Shown: positions 1 through 14,227 of the stretch, in pieces
Numbering within the stretch: position 1 is the stretch's first letter
Layout of the letters: each line of letters begins with the position of its first letter
NCBI RefSeq assembly: GCF_041260155.1
Contig: NC_091933.1
Span: 35,751,293 to 35,815,292 of the forward strand
Origin: Ptychodera flava
Taxonomy: Eukaryota > Hemichordata > Enteropneusta > Ptychoderidae
DNA length: 64,000 bases
Reading direction: 5' to 3'
Notes under the pieces: model-generated
Database searches by the model: none
What the model saw: only the letters and a program-made list of their open reading frames with translations
Told to the model about the DNA's origin: nothing
Program-made: the position numbers and the translations under genes

Positions 1-2775
1 ACAGAATGGACATGTAATGGACCTTTAACACAATGTTACCATGTGTGTAACCATGGTAACTTTATGCTGAAAAGAAGGACCGACGAATAATGACGTTAAA
101 CGTCTTCCTTCACGGACATGAAACGAAGATTCCGCTAAAAATTGACGGACGAAAATAGGATCACAGGATCATCACCGTGGACCGATAACGCGGGAAGATG
201 AAGTTGAAATTATTGTAATTGGTATATCCAAGAGTCTCCAGCATATCAGATCAAAACATCTATCGAACTTTGAACACTAACTGAGAACTGCAAATGCCGT
301 GATAGTCAATTATTGTAATGTTCTTCTAGGATTGATATACATCTCAAATCGCTCCTGCCTGTCCCTCCATACCCAGGGAGAATAAACGTCTTGCTACTCT
401 CGTTCAGCTATCACGGCGCAATCTTTCAATCAGAGCGCAGGATGGAAACAGACAGCAAAATTAGAAAGTAATTCCCGAGCGGTTTACTTCCTTCCCTCGT
501 CGGCTGAAAAAAAAGAGATTGATAGGGCGTAGTTGGAATTTAATTAAGCCAGTTCCAGTCGGTGTGTCCCTTTCATTACGAAATTGAATTACATATGGCA
601 ATGGGTAACCCGAACACCTGTTTTGGTTTGTTTGTATTGCGCCAGCTACGAAATTTCCATCCAGGCTGTATTGGTTTTAGCGGAAGTACATTGTAATTAA
701 CTTACTTCGAAAATCGGAAAAAAAGAGTTAATTTCATGGTTGAATTCAGATGAGATCACGATAAGAAAAGGTGAGAAAACATTGGCGAGTGATGAATATT
801 TGATGTGAAGAATAATATTTGAAATGTTAACGGCTTTTTCCTTATCAAGCCGACGTGTACGACGCCTTCCAACATATTTTTCTCTTCGTTTCGCGATTTG
901 TATGCAGAGGCAGAGAATTCGCCCGTATTCTTATAGTAAACAGTCGCTGATTTTCATTTTTGATCATTCGAAAAGCGCGTCACCACAATTAGGTGCCCCT
1001 TCTGGTTGTTGTATTATTTAACGTGACCAATATGCCTCTTCTATCGTCGATGGATGCATGAAAATTTGCAGTGACTGATTGACATGAAAGATTCAGACCA
1101 ATCAATCCTTTATGTGGCTCCGAGTTGCCGCTCTGGGTTGTTTGACTAATATGGCATTCAGCGGAGTCCAACGGAGAGATGAACTTCAGTTCTGTGCCGG
1201 CAAGTGTTTTTGCAGGTTTTTTTTTAAAGATTACTGCGAGGTCTCGCTTTGACAGTCGCCGACGCCTCGAGTACTGGTGCCCCGGCGTGCCATTGCGCTG
1301 GTTACGAGTCAAACCATGATCCGCAGAACGTGCACGTGCATTCTAATAATGCGAAATACATACTCCGCTGACTGTTAACCCATGCAATCTGGCAGAGGAG
1401 ATCGGTTTTATAGCATTACAATACTAAATGCCAGCCACTTTAGTCTAATCATTAATTTTCCCAGTGGTGTCATCTTCATATGTAGAAAGGTTACCTATTA
1501 TTTATTCTCTCGGCTGCATGATTACACGTAATGATATATGCAACGTTACTAATCTTTTACTCAGGCTGTGTAATCAAGACCGAAGTTCTTTAGCCTAGGG
1601 GAGAGTTAATTTCATTGTTCGAGTGTGCCGGCAGGCTGATCATAGATATCCCCTTTTGCATTTAAATCTTTTCTTTTAATCTGGCTTAACTCATGCCGTT
1701 TGAGGATTCTGTAAAGTTCACGAGTGCTTTTTAATGAAATCTCAAGGAGTAATTAGCGAGGAGATCACAAATCAAATCGATCTCCAAGACCTATTACCCG
1801 CGGTGGCCAACAGTTCACATTTCGCCTAAATTGGAGTGCGACGAAAGTTGCTGGGAAAGCCTAGACGGATGCACTTCATTGGCAGTTGGGTGGATCTTTT
1901 GATTTCAATAAATCACATACTATGATGTCCTTATGACGTGACAGTTTGCCGTATATGTAAATTTAGGGTTGTAGAATAGTATGGTCTCTTGGAATAACCT
2001 CTTGCGAAATTCAACCAAACATGATGTGTTCAGTGCTATTGCAGAATATCATGCCTGCACGTCAAGAGAGTACACAGAAATCATAGACTAAATACATTTT
2101 TAAATCATAAATTGTAAGATTGCAATCATACATTATTAAAAATCTTAATTAAGCTTTTCTCAAGTTGATGGAATAGGTGACTCGACCCGTCTCAAGTCTT
2201 CAATGATGTATTTTTCACACTACGTTTCAACACGCAAATTGCCCACATTAACGAGGACGCTGATTATATCAATAATTGCTTAGACTGTGGTAAAATAACA
2301 CTATGATAAAAAGTTAACCATTGTGTATTTATTACATCTGTTACTCTGATGAAGGTCTCTGGTGTGTTGCCGAAACTTTGTTGCGAAGCAAAGATATTTT
2401 GAAGACTGGACACATGTTGAACCCTCGTATTTTTTTACTTTTCTGATATGCTGCTCCCGCAGTGCCACTCTAATCCCTTTGCCATGTCAGCTATTACAGT
2501 GGGACTGACTCTCAATTCGGGATCTCACTATTTACAAAAGCTTAGTAATGAAGATTGCAAGAAAACCTCAGGAGATTCTTGGCAACAACATATGTTCAAC
2601 GACTGGGCTACAGATATCATGCAATATTTATATAACCATAATTGTAAATGCTTGTAATGTATTCATTTGTTTGTTTCTAGTTTTGTTTCTTTGTTGATTG
2701 GATGGTTGGTTGGTTGGTTTCGTTTGTATTCAACGCGACTACAAACCAATTCACTCAATTGTACATGTACATAGT
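1..2775. other. Gene-poor intergenic DNA
   Basis: No reading frame here resembles a known protein, and no frames join through plausible splice sites. The composition is AT-rich without long tandem arrays. A stretch near 2346-2382 has hammerhead-like words (CTGATGA, then GAAAC) but lacks a closing stem, so it is not called. I see nothing else to support. Confidence 0.5.
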
Positions 2776-2935
2776 AATACATACATACATACATACATAC
2801 ATACATACATACATACATACATACATACATACATACATACATACATACATACATACATACATACATACATACATACATACATACATACATACATACATGC
2901 ATGCATGCATGCATGCATGCATGCATGCATGCATG
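2776..2935. repeat. (CATA)n microsatellite passing into (CATG)n
   Basis: About 120 bases of uninterrupted CATA units are followed by about 40 bases of CATG units, which are self-complementary and can fold. Open frames on both strands across this block are products of the repeat and not genes. Confidence 0.97.
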
Positions 2936-4135
2936 TATGCGTACATTAATACGTGAGGAATGGAGAAAAATTGCAGTGATGATCGGTCGAACCTTGAAGA
3001 GTAAGTATCACGAATATCGGGATAGAAGCCCTATTACAATTATGCTAATTTTCTCGAAGGGTACGTATATATCCACTTTATGATGTATGTTTGAAAGCTT
3101 ACTGCGTATAGTGTGTTAATTACGTGGGGATTGTGATTGTAAGAAAGGATGGCCAAGAAAGCCTCATTAAAAGAATTTGTCACCATCTGCCGCCATCCAA
3201 CAGCACACGGCAAGGGCGTCTTTGGAACAGCATCCGCATTCTGTCCCGTAAAATTTGTATTCTTTAGGGGAAAGTCTGAATGCAGTGATTACTAATAATT
3301 GAAGTCGGTAGTTACATTTCGAGTGTCGTAAAAAGGACAAGGTATGTTTTCCAAGGGTTATAGATCAACAAGTCACTCCTGAAATAACACCCAGAGTTGC
3401 CTACTCATGGAAGGTGAAATGAAGGGTTGCACTGGATGTGCATCACAAGGTAGAAACAACTTTCCTACTAGATGGCGACACAGGAAACAATCTGTTGTTT
3501 ATTTTGAGGACTGTGACGATACACGAGGAAACAAACTCCAGTTATTAGCTTCGGAGGACGTGGTTTCTGAAGTGGTTCTCCAGTGTCCCTCCTAGCGTTT
3601 GCATTACAGCGACAATCATGATGCAGTCACGCCCTTTGCCCTTTGCCACTTATTTACTCAGAAATTACACAAATAGAGCCTGCTATATCTACTTGTGACC
3701 AAAACTGAAATATTGGGATTTCAAATCTTTTAAGGGATTTTTAAAACAAAAGTGGAACAAGAGAAGAAAAAATATGTGTCGGCAAAACTGTCGTAACACA
3801 GAGGCGTATTAAAGTTGACTCACCTGAGTTCGAGTCTGCAACGGTACAACGCTTTCATCCGCAGAGGGAACTGAACATGTCCATCATCATGCAAAGTCGC
3901 AAAAAAGCGCTGAGTGTCTGTCAGCTTTGTTTGGGAGGGGAGGAGGTCACCTCCCGTTTTAGTATGCGAGTGATTGCCAGTGCCGACGAAGTAAAAACAG
4001 TCTTGAGAAATCTAGGTAAGCATGTCGAAAGTCAGGTGATACCATTTAGTAATGGGTGGGACGAGTTTCTTCCAACGAAAGAGTTTAATGAATTATCGCT
4101 CCGGCAACACACTAAGGCGGATGGAATTCGTCTTC
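2936..4135. other. Intergenic DNA, nothing recognised
   Basis: Short open frames occur at 3407-3595 and 3877-4143. Neither shows a recognisable motif, and the second runs directly into the inverted repeat that begins at 4136. No RNA gene or repeat array was seen. Confidence 0.4.
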
Positions 4136-5138
4136 AGGCCTAGGTAAGAAATATTAGCAAAGCGTACGGTCCATATCGTCAGGATGGAATTCTAGATAGC
4201 TAAGCTACGAAGTCCCACCTATGAGATGTAAAACACAGATAGTTGATGACAAAATCTAGGTTGTCAAGACGCAATTTTGACGATTTTTCCCGTCATACAT
4301 GCCGTTTCAACATGGCGGCCTAAGATAACGTCGATGCGAAGGCAGCAGTCGTGGTAAGTTTTTACCGTTATTTTTAGTTTTGAAGTGAGAAATCGTGAAA
4401 AATGTATCGCCTTCCGGGTCAAATATCATGGAAAATGCCCTCGTGAAGTATTTTTGTCGAACGTTTGGTATTTTTAGAGAAGATAGATGTTAATTGCGGA
4501 CTGCTGTGGGTCTACCAGCAGATCTGTGCGATTTTGCAATACTAATAGGAAATAGAGCAAACTTTGCATGAGTACCATTTAATAAGCTAGACCCTGCACA
4601 TACGGTAATCTCAAAGATCAGATGGTAGAAGTCGCATGTTGTATACGACCAAGTCAACGAGTTGAGATCTTAAATTGCACTGCACTGCACCATACCGTGT
4701 ACCATACTTGTACTGATACGCACGTGGTTTTCTATGGATATCGCACAGATCAGCTTAGCAGACCCACAGCAGTCCGCAATTAACATCTATCTTATCTAAA
4801 AATACCAAACGTTCGACAAAAATACTTCACGAGGGCATTTTCCATGATATTTGACCCGGAAGGCGATACATTTTTTCACGATTTCTCACTTCAAAACTAA
4901 AAATAACGGTAAAAACTTACCACGACTGCTGCCTTCGCATCGACGTTATCCTAGGCCGCCATGTTGAAACGGCATGTATGACGGGAAAAATCGTCAAAAT
5001 TGCGTCTTGACAACCTAGATTTTGTCATCAACTATCTGTGTTTTACATCTCATAGGTGGGACTTCGTAGCTTAGCTATCTAGAATTCCATCCTGACGATA
5101 TGGACCGTACGCTTTGCTAATATTTCTTACCTAGGCCT
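4136..5138. mobile_element. Foldback element with ~397-bp terminal inverted repeats
   Basis: The arm at 4136-4532 is repeated almost perfectly in reverse complement at 4740-5138, separated by a ~207-bp loop. Both ends read AGGCCTAGGTAAG going inward. Arms this long relative to the loop are typical of foldback-type or long-TIR non-autonomous DNA transposons. No coding capacity was found and no convincing target site duplication flanks it, so the superfamily is unassigned. A transcript across it would fold into a very long hairpin. The near identity of the arms suggests recent insertion or gene conversion between arms. Confidence 0.85.
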
Positions 5139-8100
5139 GGTCTTGTACGTCAGTTTTTAAAATTGCACCAAAAAGGCAAAATGTACGTCATGGATGACAG
5201 TAAGTCGATGCGAGTGACGCTGGGTATCGTTTGTTTCACTGTGACATCATTGGCGCATGTTCACACGTCTTCAGCTAAGAAATCACAGTAATGGTACCGG
5301 TAAGCCATACTGTGACGTCATTGATATCGTCAACGCACAGAGTACACGTCGACAACACGGCTGAGCCAGCATCATCGGTCCAGCCCATCGGTTCTGAAAG
5401 AATACGTATAATTCTTTCTGGAAGATTAGATGAAGTTACGTCTAGAAGGGATTTGAGATGATCTTCATAGGGCCAAATGCACTAACTAAATGAAAGTTTT
5501 CGAAATTGGGGTTCGAATTCTTACAAGAAAATTTCTCATCACGTAAGAAGAGAAATTGGACGTCGTCAATCTGTGACGTAATGGACTAATATGAATCATG
5601 CATTTTCATTGGACGTGTTGTGTAAAATATAATCTCAGCGGCCACATCATTCATTAGCGAAACGTGAACGTCACTGGGTCATTCCTTATCATATCGCTAA
5701 AACCTAAATATATCTACCTTATGCATTGTTTCGCTGTGTTAGCGTATGTACGCACATCGGCCGCGGTGCCCTCGCAGACTTGGACAATGAAGACGATTAT
5801 AGCAAGCTGGATTTCACTCTACTCGCGGAGACGCTTGCTCCTATCCTCGAATTTCATGAAATGCGACCCTTTCCTTTAAAAGATTCCAAGTGTCTTGGTA
5901 CTTTGTGCTATTACTCTAATATTTGTGCGCTACAGTTTTCTGTAAATGTCCCAGAAAAAATGATATGTATGACGTCGATTGGAAAGTATTAAGTTTATTC
6001 TGGCACAGTGTATAATAACAGTCTGACATTTGCATTTCATCAAACAGGTTTAATAGTGGAGATTTCTTAGGAACATTTTGATAGCAATCAATATGCATCA
6101 AAAGGACAAAAAAGTAGATATTTTAATCGCTGAGAATTCTTAAGAGCAACATTATTCGGTAAATTTTTGAAAGACAGATGTTATTGAATTAATTGCTAGT
6201 CCATGATTACGTTGTGGAACGCAATAAAATTTCTGTATTTACCTTCTTCCTTGCTTAGTTATTCGTATTGGTGTAACAATGTGTCATGTCGGCTGTCACG
6301 CAAGACTACCTGTTAGCTGTTTCCTTTTCAAAATTAACACAATCTCACTTCTGCTGATTTTATGTATACACTGTGAAAAAACTAATAAAACAGTACAAAG
6401 CCTCAGCCTTTTCTGGACAAAGACTCGGCCTGGGCAATTTTCGTTTGTGGATTTTGGCGGTATGAAACAGTACACGTGGTCTTGAGAATCGTTGCGCTCA
6501 GGCCTCAATGAAGCCTTCCGCTAAAAAAAGCGCATCGACCCGAACGTGTCTTTTCATCATGATTTCCAAGTACTGTTGCGGTACCTACAGGTAGACGACC
6601 TAAGGTTTTCTCATGAAAAAAATCGCATTAGGTGTGAGATGTCCATTGTTGGCGTGCCATTCGTTATCTTACAAACCGCCGGCAGGGAATAATGGGTGCA
6701 TCATATTGAAATACGTAAAGATATAGTATTAGCCTCAGGAACAGTAATGCTTTGTATAACAAAGATTTGTATCAAGGGACAATGACACCCCTTCTCTCTA
6801 CACACACAGACACACACAGACACACACACATCATTTATTCTTTTACATAAAAGACTCTGTCTCGTTCTGTCAACGCCGGAAAAGTCTGGAATTAATTCAT
6901 GCGATACTTTTCACCAACTCTCCCGTCTGAACGATAAGAAACACGACAAAATTTGAATAAAAAGGGAATCAAGGCGAGATGTGACGGGTCCAGTCACAAT
7001 GTACTGAGGGCTTACACGAATTCAGAATTCAGGAGACCATCCGCCCTTTTTTAGGCTGCGAAATTAGCTGAAGTCTGTAAGGAGGCGAGTGAATATGAGG
7101 AAATAATCGCCATGAGCTTGTATAATCACAATTTCACTCGTTCATAATACCAAAGACGGAAACTATTGCAACCGAGTGGGGACAAATGCGTATGCAAATC
7201 CGCTAATGGTCAGACATCAAATTCTAAAAGCGAACATATGACTCACTTCAAAAGGATTTGTGTTAACTATTTAATCATTTGAAAGTTGTATGATAAACTT
7301 AAAATTTTGATAGATTTTCCATCACCTAATATAAACATATCAGGATAAATATTGAGTCAAACATTTTACTACATTAACACGCCGTTAAATGTCTTTCCAT
7401 ACTACTGTATACATATATGATCAATGTTGGTAGTAATCTTCAAAATGAAAGAACTTTTCTTGACTCTTACCCTGTAAATAATTAATTATGCAACTAGCAT
7501 TTAGCATTGCATTCTCGGCTAGCCTACACATTCTATAATAATTTGTCTCCTTGTTTCATACATGCATATGATTGTAAAATTATGAAATGCAAGTTTGAAA
7601 TGAATATGAACGATTCTTGTAACTATTTTTAGAATTTTCCTTAGCTCACAGGCTTCGTCAAATCTGATGCAGTCTTCACAAGATTTATAATTTTACCTTT
7701 ATGTTCATTTTCCGTATTTCTGCACTCCACGTATATGTGTTCTTTCGTACAATAACTAGCCAAATATTATGTACATTACATTATTTTTTAATCGTGTCGG
7801 TTGAAATTCGTCAAACTATCAGCTATGAAAGAACACGAGGTTGCTGTGACAACCTTACAGTTTACCGCCATTCACTGACATTGAGAAATTTACAATTGAC
7901 AATTTTTATTTACTTTGAATCGGTTATGTATCATTCATGATTTGCAAAGATTGTATCTAAGAACAGCTAGCTGGCTGTTTCTCACGTGTGCGATGCAAGG
8001 CTTCGAAGTTTTTGCAATTTTCATACTACATATATGACTTTGTTGTCGTGATGTTATGAACAATTTGCATATTGAACTGACTTGAAATGTTACACACAAA

Positions 8101-9802
8101 TACAAATATAGCGAGATAGAAAAAAATAGAACCAATTAGTCGTTTTGATCGGATGTTTTGTATCGTGGGAATATTTGCATGATCAATTTTTGATACAAAG
8201 ATGGCTCTGATCAAAAAAATTATTGATAAATATAATAACATGAATCAGTAATGCAGGCTTCGAGAAATTTTAATACATAAGGGATATGAATCATTTTATT
8301 TGGTTTAAGCAAACTCTAAGAAGTCGACAGTCCTTTTTTTTGCAAATTAGAACTGAGCATCTTTTGGTATGAGTTGAATATTTGAAAATATCAGGATGGG
8401 CCGTAGCTTTATTTTCACGATTGTTTCTATAATTATGCCATATTTCATCTTTCCAATGTCTATGTTGTAATAGGACATTATTCAGCTTTTGATAATTCAT
8501 AGTTGTTCTATCATAAACTGCATACGAACTACACAGATGCTGCATAAACACGATGAGCGTGAATACACGTGTAGACGTGTACTGTGTTTGTGCGCCGTCC
8601 ATATCAGTGTGTTATTTCATCCGCCGCCAACAAGAATGCAAAGTATATGGTATGCATCCGTATTGTCCACGGGTGAATGTTTCAATAATAACACTGTAAA
8701 ATTATTGGAATTCTAAACTTTTATCACTGCATCGAAACACATGAAAAATACCCAATCGGTGTGTTTAAACAGCTATTTTAATTCCAACAAGACAGATGTA
8801 TCGTATTCTCATTTGTTCGATAATTCGTTTCAAATCAGGAAAACTTTGCAACAGGTTGTTTCCACCAGGGCAAAGTTGGTGATTTAATTACTTTGATGTC
8901 TGCGTGCCGGCTACCATATATTGTATACGCCGGTGGTCGTCATCTGCAGAAGTATTTGTAAATAGCGAATGAGGTCTCCGGTGTTCATTGCATTGTTGCA
9001 ACATGGGATATCGTTATTAAGAACAACATAAACATAAACACAACTATGCCATATTCATCATGAGTTGGTATATCCCACAGAAGAATTTTGGATAATGTAA
9101 AGGTATGCTGTGAGGATGTAACTTCACAGCGTAGATGTTGTAAAAATGTTTATTCTCGGAGTGTCTGAAAGATAGAGTGACTGTAAAGGTGACTGTTGAG
9201 TATTGAAACATCTTATAATCAATGCGATGTAGGAATCACCCGATTCTGTGATTGCATTGACTTGTGCACCTGTCCTCCGGCGACAAACCCGACAAAAAGC
9301 GTTAACGTTCTTAGCCCTGCGAAACATTTGTATATGAAGATGGTTATTTTGAAATGCTGTTTTGGAAAGAGTTGTCTTACTCTTTCTGGTATCCCGGGGG
9401 ATAAAGGCTACAATAGGGTTTTAGAAAACGAGACTGCATTTATTTCTTCTCTATATGATATACATAATGTACTCTGGAACAGGAGAATAGTTGCATTCAT
9501 GGTCATTTGTAAATCGATATGCACTTTGAAGTCGGACATGGTTCATACCCGCGGGGAAAACGAGTTATGAAGGGCGGATTTGTAGTCTGCCCCCGTTATT
9601 TTTAACCTTTAAAGATGCATGTGATGGATTTCGTTCTTTTAACCTTTGAGAAGCCTGACAACACAATCATCGCTCAGCCATAAATCAACCGTTCCCATGG
9701 CTATGATACGACCGCCACCGTGATTTCTGCTATGTTTTAATAACGATTTCTCGTTGTAAAAGACATCAATATACTGAAGAGACGATAAAAGACTTAAATG
9801 CA

Positions 9803-9804
<2 letters not shown>
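5139..9804. other. Intergenic DNA, no gene recognised
   Basis: Frames are short and unrelated to recognisable proteins. There is a small CA-rich patch around 6800-6830. No inverted repeats, tandem arrays or RNA genes were found on reading. Confidence 0.4.

Positions 9805-9879
<75 letters not shown>
9805..9879. repeat. (GA)n microsatellite
   Basis: Nearly pure GA dinucleotide repeat with one GG interruption. The serine/leucine-rich frame on the opposite strand is a product of the repeat. Confidence 0.97.
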
Positions 9880-9883
<4 letters not shown>

Positions 9884-10926
9884 AACGCATCTAGATAACA
9901 GTACTGCTTTGATATTTTCAGAAATGTGATATTACTGAAATTCTTTTATTCCTTGTTTCTCTTCAATCATTCTCAGTGAATATATGTCCAAGTAGATGTC
10001 TAGTTCATTCAAGTAATACAGCAGGGTAGGAAAGACTGTAGATGACTTCAGAGCGAGGTGAACTCTGTGTACACTCTACAGGTTGGCCACAGAATATGTA
10101 GAGATTAAATTTAATGACGCAAACATCTCTAAACAAAGTGTATTTTTACCAAAATCCAATACACTTAGACAGGTTCCACAATAAAATGTCAAATTGTACA
10201 GAATCAGAAACATCATGTCAACAGCGAATGGGTGCGTTCTGTAGACAGCACGTAGTTTTTACGCAAGTTACATTCTCTATAGGCAAAATGCGGGTACATT
10301 ATGGCAAGGTCTTATCCAGTGTGATGCAACTGACGCAATTGTTCGAGCGAACCGCTGCGGGAGCTGTCTATCATGCTGCGAAGATGTGTCATCAAAACAC
10401 CACAAGTTTTTGCAAGGTTTTGTCTTACCAACTTTTCAAAACGACATTATTACCTCCCCATCCGGGCAACAGACCATTTCAATGGCTCTGTCTCCTTCAA
10501 TGCTGATATCAGGCGGGCTACATTTACCGGTATCTTCTCAGAGAATTCTTTTTTTATTATGTCACTGTATAACCGATAAATTTTTCTGCGACGAAGTTAA
10601 TCTTTCAAGGATTATAAATTGTTGCACGTGAGTTTTGGAGTTCTGGGCACATGTAAAAGAGCGTGCACGTAAATAAATAAAGACATGAGGCGGGAGAAGA
10701 TATTGCAAACCCGTAAACAACTTATCAACAGACGGAGAGACTCTATCTTTAGCTGCAATTCCTAATATCACCGGGAGTTATGTCATGTGCAGAACCTCTG
10801 TCGTATTGTTCTTTCATATCTAAGGGCAAGTACATATTTTATGAGACGCTTGAATAAATACTGCATGTCTATGTAAAAAAAGACTAAAGACTTACAACGA
10901 TGCAATACATATTAACATGCTTTGCT
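9880..10926. other. Intergenic DNA, no gene recognised
   Basis: The longest frame (10114-10506, + strand) has no recognisable domain, no signal peptide and no splice partners. Nothing else is supported. Confidence 0.4.
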
Positions 10927-11624
10927 CAGGTGCAGCCAACGAACAATGCACTTTAAAAGGGGTCTTTACTACGACAAGATATATTGTGCATGACAAATAG
11001 TGTGAACTGATTAATTTTAAGTCATGAGGGTATAAATTAGCTGTTCATAATTTGCCCTCCCACTGAAAATTTTTTGACCCCCCCTCCCGCACTCAAAATT
11101 ATTTTTACCCACTCCCTACTTATTTTTGCCTGTTTCCCCCTCCCATTGCCAATTTTTGAAGCTCCCCCGCCTTGCGGCGAAAAAGACTTGCCGATTTCCC
11201 CTGCCCTGGAAAAAATCCCCTCAATATTTGTCATCCATTTCTCCCTGCAGACATGAAGCTACCCTACCCTTAGATGAAAAACCTGTCGCTTTTCCTGTGC
11301 CGTGTGAAAAAAATTCCCTGAAAATTAACATTCCCATGCAGACACATACTGCAGTGATCTTCTACCAGAAACACCATGGCTCAACTTTCCCTGTCCCCGT
11401 TTTTAAAGTAGCTCCCCCATTGTCCTCATTTTTCTCCAAGCCCTGTCCCCGGGACAATCAACCGATATAACCAATATCTGCCCTGCCCGACAAAGAAAAC
11501 TAAAATTTGCTCCCCTGCCACCTAAAAATATGTCCCCTACCCGAGCAAAATTAAAATTTCCCCTGCCCTCAAAAATTTCTCCCGGAATAGCTTTTTCAAT
11601 GAATAGCTTCGTTGGCTGCACCTA
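10927..11624. mobile_element. Short non-autonomous TIR element with C-rich interior
   Basis: The ends are perfect 16-bp inverted repeats: AGGTGCAGCCAACGAA at 10928 and its complement ending at 11623. The hexamer TTTGCT lies just outside both ends (10921-10926 and 11625-11630), a possible 6-bp target duplication that leaves one extra base at each side. The interior (11041-11600) is a degenerate array of pyrimidine-rich units of about 35-40 bases resembling TCCCCTGCCC followed by A-rich sequence. A related left end occurs at 26795. The superfamily is not assigned. Confidence 0.7.
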
Positions 11625-14227
11625 TTTGCTGTAGTGGTAGTGAGTAGAATTACGTGAAAAGGTGAATTCTTACCGCAGGATGGGGGTGAGGCCAACTTGG
11701 CAAACGGATCGAAATCTGTGACATGTATGTGAGATATGCTGTCCACTCAACTGACAGGTAACTGTTTGTGATGAACGTGTCATTTGTTACAAGGCCACTG
11801 ATAGGATGAAAGACAATTGCCATATTGTGACGATGACAAATTGTATCGTTATTCGTTTAGTAAGTTGAAAGATTTGGGTGACGTCATCACCGCCTCACGC
11901 TTTATACACAAAGCGATAGAATATGCTGGCAAAAGCAAAACACTGGGTCAAGACTCCACTGAAGAATGCGACGGCTATATATTGTAGAATCGTAACATCT
12001 AAAACGCCTTCTGACTCAATGACTTTGCTGAAACAGCATTACGGTGTATGGAAATGGCGACTCTATGACCGATAACAAATCTGTCAGACACTGTGATAAA
12101 ATAAATCAGTATGGCATATTCAGAGCATTCCCCAAGAAATATAATTCAAGGCGCAAAGTTATGGAGTGTTGATAGCCTTCGTTGGGATGTTCAGAAATTG
12201 GCGGTGTTTGATGAGATCATACTGAACACTTGCTAATGCAATAGACGATTTTCCGCTGATTGCGAGATCTCGCGAGACTTTAAAACATGCCCGTAGAAAC
12301 AGGTTTCCAGCTTAGTAATACAATTCAAACTTTGTATGGAACTAGAAAAAGTGCAGAACTGAGCAAGGTTGCAACTTCATATATTTTATGCAGTGTTTAA
12401 AGTAATTAGCGACTTGTCCTGTTTTACGCAGTTTGTCCTGTGTTGCGAGAACGCGTCCACTGCGAACCACATATTCTCGCGATATCTCGGAATGTCACGC
12501 GCGGTTCGGAACATGCTAATGCAATTGTCGTGTTCTCACCGTGTCAAGAAAGCGATGCATATTACGAAATCCGTTTGTTAGTTCTGATGATGCATACGAG
12601 GCACGCCGCGGCTTTTACTTTTCGCCTACGGGATTTTGCACCGTGTTACTTTGTTCCTTGGCTCCTCTTAAACAGACGAGTTCACCACCTGTTGTTTTCG
12701 TCGATCGTTTTATTTCACGTGAAAGTGATGCTGAGTCCTTCGCCTTGCAGCTCCGTCGGCTCTATCTTTCCATTTCACACTAATTACTAAATATTATGCT
12801 TGGAAAAACTACAGTTTCTCTTTCTACTCTAAACATCATATCGGAATGTCTTGCATTCATTTTTTCAAGACAGGCTTTGCATGACTCGTGTCCGAAGTTG
12901 TAGACGACTGAATTTTGGCCCTGATTGGAATTCATTGGTCTACAATGACATTGCATGCTGTCTGCAATGTGTAATGGCTGACATTTGGTATTTTGACAAA
13001 CTTTTGGGAGAACAGGTAAATAACCATACTTGTATTCAGGAACAAAGAACCTATTATATTATGAAACGTTACATCTGTTTCCTCTGTAAGATCTCTACTT
13101 ACTCCACCGTTTAATACAGGACATTTTGAGTTTCAAGAGTCCGATAGATTTTTAGGTAATGTTGTACGGTGACGCATGGTTTCTACATGTATTATTGATT
13201 TGGTAAGAGAATGGTAGAAAGTTTCATTGAGGAAAGTTTGAGCAAACTTTACTTTCGAGGTGCACACTGTCTCAGTCTTTCCAGACCGACAATAGCGTGA
13301 AGCACCCTCGCACTGCGCAGATTCTGCCTGAAGATGGCGCCCTGTTGCGCTCGATGCCATTTACCAGGCAGCTGTTGCCTCATTTTAGCGTTTGATAGCT
13401 CACCTGCAAACGACCGCTCATCCATGCCCCATCAAATTCATGACCAATCAATGCATGCAATAACTCTCTTCCAAGTTCTGTGTTGGTCGATTCAAGCATG
13501 ACAAAATACCGACCTTACTACCTTTTTTCAATAACCAGTTACAAAGTTGTAAACGACGACACACATCAACTTAAACTCCACTCTTATTGATATGCATTGA
13601 GGAATGAGATTTGTTAGGGATGCGATTTATTTTCATCCCATTATTTCCTGACCAACGGATCCGGTAAATTTGTGGATGGAGAGACTGTGGTTAGATACAG
13701 GCATACTTATATAAGCGTCCTGCTGCGATTCAGGTCTCTTAAATGTTTAATGGTACTGATCATACATTGGTTATTCCGCAACTGAGGTAGACCGTGATGG
13801 AAGGATCAGTTGTAGGTCAACACATTTGCTGGTTGGATTTGGAGCATGCTCAGTGGGTAAACACATTTTGTGGTTGGGTTGGCAGCAGGTTCAGTACACG
13901 TGGCAAAAAATAGCACAATAAACAATGCAGTTCAAATCAGTGTCAAAAGCTTGAATGTTAGAGTTCGACACATTTACATTTACACTACTTGTAAGTAGAG
14001 AATTTATGTGAAATACCTAGCTCCAAAATGATAAATTTGCTATTTCGCATTTGTAAAGTATTAGCAAGTAATTCCACCGAGTGGCCTGTTAAACAGATGT
14101 GACGCGATGACGTGGCCACATCTGTCACACAGTTGCTGGTCATAGTGTTTTTTTGTCTGGCATTTGAATATCTGTAGCAGTATTGCACTAAAAAACTGCA
14201 CGGCTTAGCGAGCAAGTTGCGACCATT
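11625..14227. other. Intergenic DNA upstream of the aldo-keto reductase
   Basis: No coding exon is recognised. The last few hundred bases should hold the reductase promoter and 5' untranslated region, but I see no clear TATA box or initiator that decides a start. Two loosely similar ~50-bp segments occur around 13800-13890. Confidence 0.35.

Noticed and set aside
2346-2382. Hammerhead-like words CTGATGA ... GAAAC ... GTT
   Set aside because: The sequences that should form stem I do not pair, so it does not meet the standard met by the Penelope-type copies. It could be the tail of another retroelement.
2663-2956. Open frames rich in Tyr/Ile/His/Thr or Met/Cys/Val
   Set aside because: Products of the CATA/CATG microsatellite; the same applies to frames over TA and TCTA arrays at 18378, 24381, 39191, 40249 and 40780.
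3877-4143. 88-codon frame next to the foldback element
   Set aside because: No recognisable motif, no splice partner, and its end runs into the element terminus.
10114-10506. 130-codon frame
   Set aside because: No domain or signal recognised and no support from flanking splice sites; consistent with chance.
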